Assembly (NCBI GenBank): GCA_007127105.1
Contig: SLAA01000033.1
Span: 1-44,440 of the forward strand
DNA from: Spirochaetales bacterium
Lineage (GTDB): Bacteria > Spirochaetota > Spirochaetia > DSM-27196 > SLAA01
Direction: 5' to 3'
DNA: 44,440 bases
Shown: positions 44,354-44,440 of the stretch, in pieces
How the letters are laid out: the number at the start of each line of letters is the position of its first letter
Position numbering within the stretch: the first letter of the stretch is position 1
The notes under the pieces: generated by a model
What the model was told of the DNA's origin: nothing
Database searches by the model: none
Seen by the model: the letters and a program-made list of their open reading frames with translations, nothing else
Translations under genes and position numbers: made by a program

Positions 44354-44382
44354 TTGACCAGGGAATAGTTATTCACTATTGT
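44354..44382 (+). promoter_or_regulatory. Strong promoter for the gene at the right edge
   Basis: TTGACC (44354-44359), a 17-base spacer and TATTGT (44377-44382). The spacer contains the near-palindrome GAATA-GT-TATTC (44363-44374), a possible operator. Predicted start near 44389. Confidence 0.7.
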
Positions 44383-44400
44383 TACGCAACGTCGAAATGC

Positions 44401-44414
44401 GGAACCAAGGTTCC
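44401..44414 (+). promoter_or_regulatory. Perfect palindrome in the leader of the right-edge gene
   Basis: GGAACC-AA-GGTTCC in the predicted leader, 5 bases before the ribosome binding site. It could be an operator or a small hairpin. Confidence 0.5.
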
Positions 44415-44429
44415 AGAAAAGGAGATACT

Positions 44430-44440
44430 ATGAACTCTAC
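44430..44440 (+). CDS. Start of a gene cut by the right edge
   Basis: ATG 44430 with AAGGAG five bases upstream (44419-44424) and the promoter above; only three codons and two bases are inside the window (Met-Asn-Ser), so the product is unknown. Confidence 0.55.

Noticed and set aside
1-44440. CRISPR array, tRNA, rRNA or insertion sequence
   Set aside because: No regularly spaced repeats, no clover-leaf or rRNA sequence and no transposase or terminal inverted repeats were recognised on either strand.

Overview
The window looks like chromosomal DNA of a free-living spirochaete (Spirochaetota, probably Spirochaetaceae; inference). The grounds are a V-type rather than F-type ATPase operon in the order E, DUF2764, A, B, D, I, K, several TPR-rich exported proteins, an LptD/OstA-like protein, and moderate-to-high GC. 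There are no rRNA or tRNA genes, CRISPR arrays, insertion sequences or phage genes; this is core-genome housekeeping DNA with a few poorly characterised genes.

Layout. From base 1 to about 35.8 kb every gene is on the minus strand, so blocks are best read right to left. They are: a zinc-ribbon protein, rsgA, mutS2 and a lipoprotein (35.8-31.4 kb); the V-ATPase operon with its own promoter and a 28-bp palindromic terminator (31.3-23.9 kb); a TPR protein, uvrA and an lptD-like gene (23.8-16.6 kb); a phoH/ybeZ, ybeY, CorC-like and TPR-protein operon with a strong promoter (16.5-12.3 kb); the glycolytic block gap-pgk-tpiA followed by secG, a flavodoxin-like protein and a J-domain protein (12.1-7.3 kb); a SurA-like foldase, nusB and a membrane TPR protein (7.1-4.0 kb); map; and htrA, a phosphoribosyltransferase and an exported protein that runs off the left edge (3.1 kb-1). 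From 35.9 kb the strands alternate: a pentapeptide-repeat protein plus a degenerate metallo-beta-lactamase-fold protein (+), a yggS-membrane protein-rluD cluster (-), pdxS-pdxT (+), a carotenoid-type pair crtB and polyprenyl diphosphate synthase (-), an exported SlyD-type FKBP (+), and at the right edge the first codons of a gene with a strong promoter and ribosome binding site.

How the genes fit together. Many neighbours overlap by a 4-base ATGA, which points to translational coupling (1.02, 5.65, 15.03, 15.52, 30.0, 34.53 and 38.81 kb). Envelope biogenesis is prominent: HtrA, SurA-like, LptD-like, SecG, exported FKBP and TPR proteins. Ribosome maturation is represented by YbeY, RsgA, NusB and RluD. 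The V-ATPase proteolipid keeps the residues known to coordinate sodium in the Enterococcus hirae enzyme, so sodium coupling is plausible. The least-explained items are the cysteine-ladder pentapeptide protein with its catalytically dead MBL partner, a 17-bp tandem palindromic repeat upstream of the gap promoter, a SAP-like motif in the LptD-like protein, and two genes whose promoters abut their start codons (possible leaderless mRNAs).
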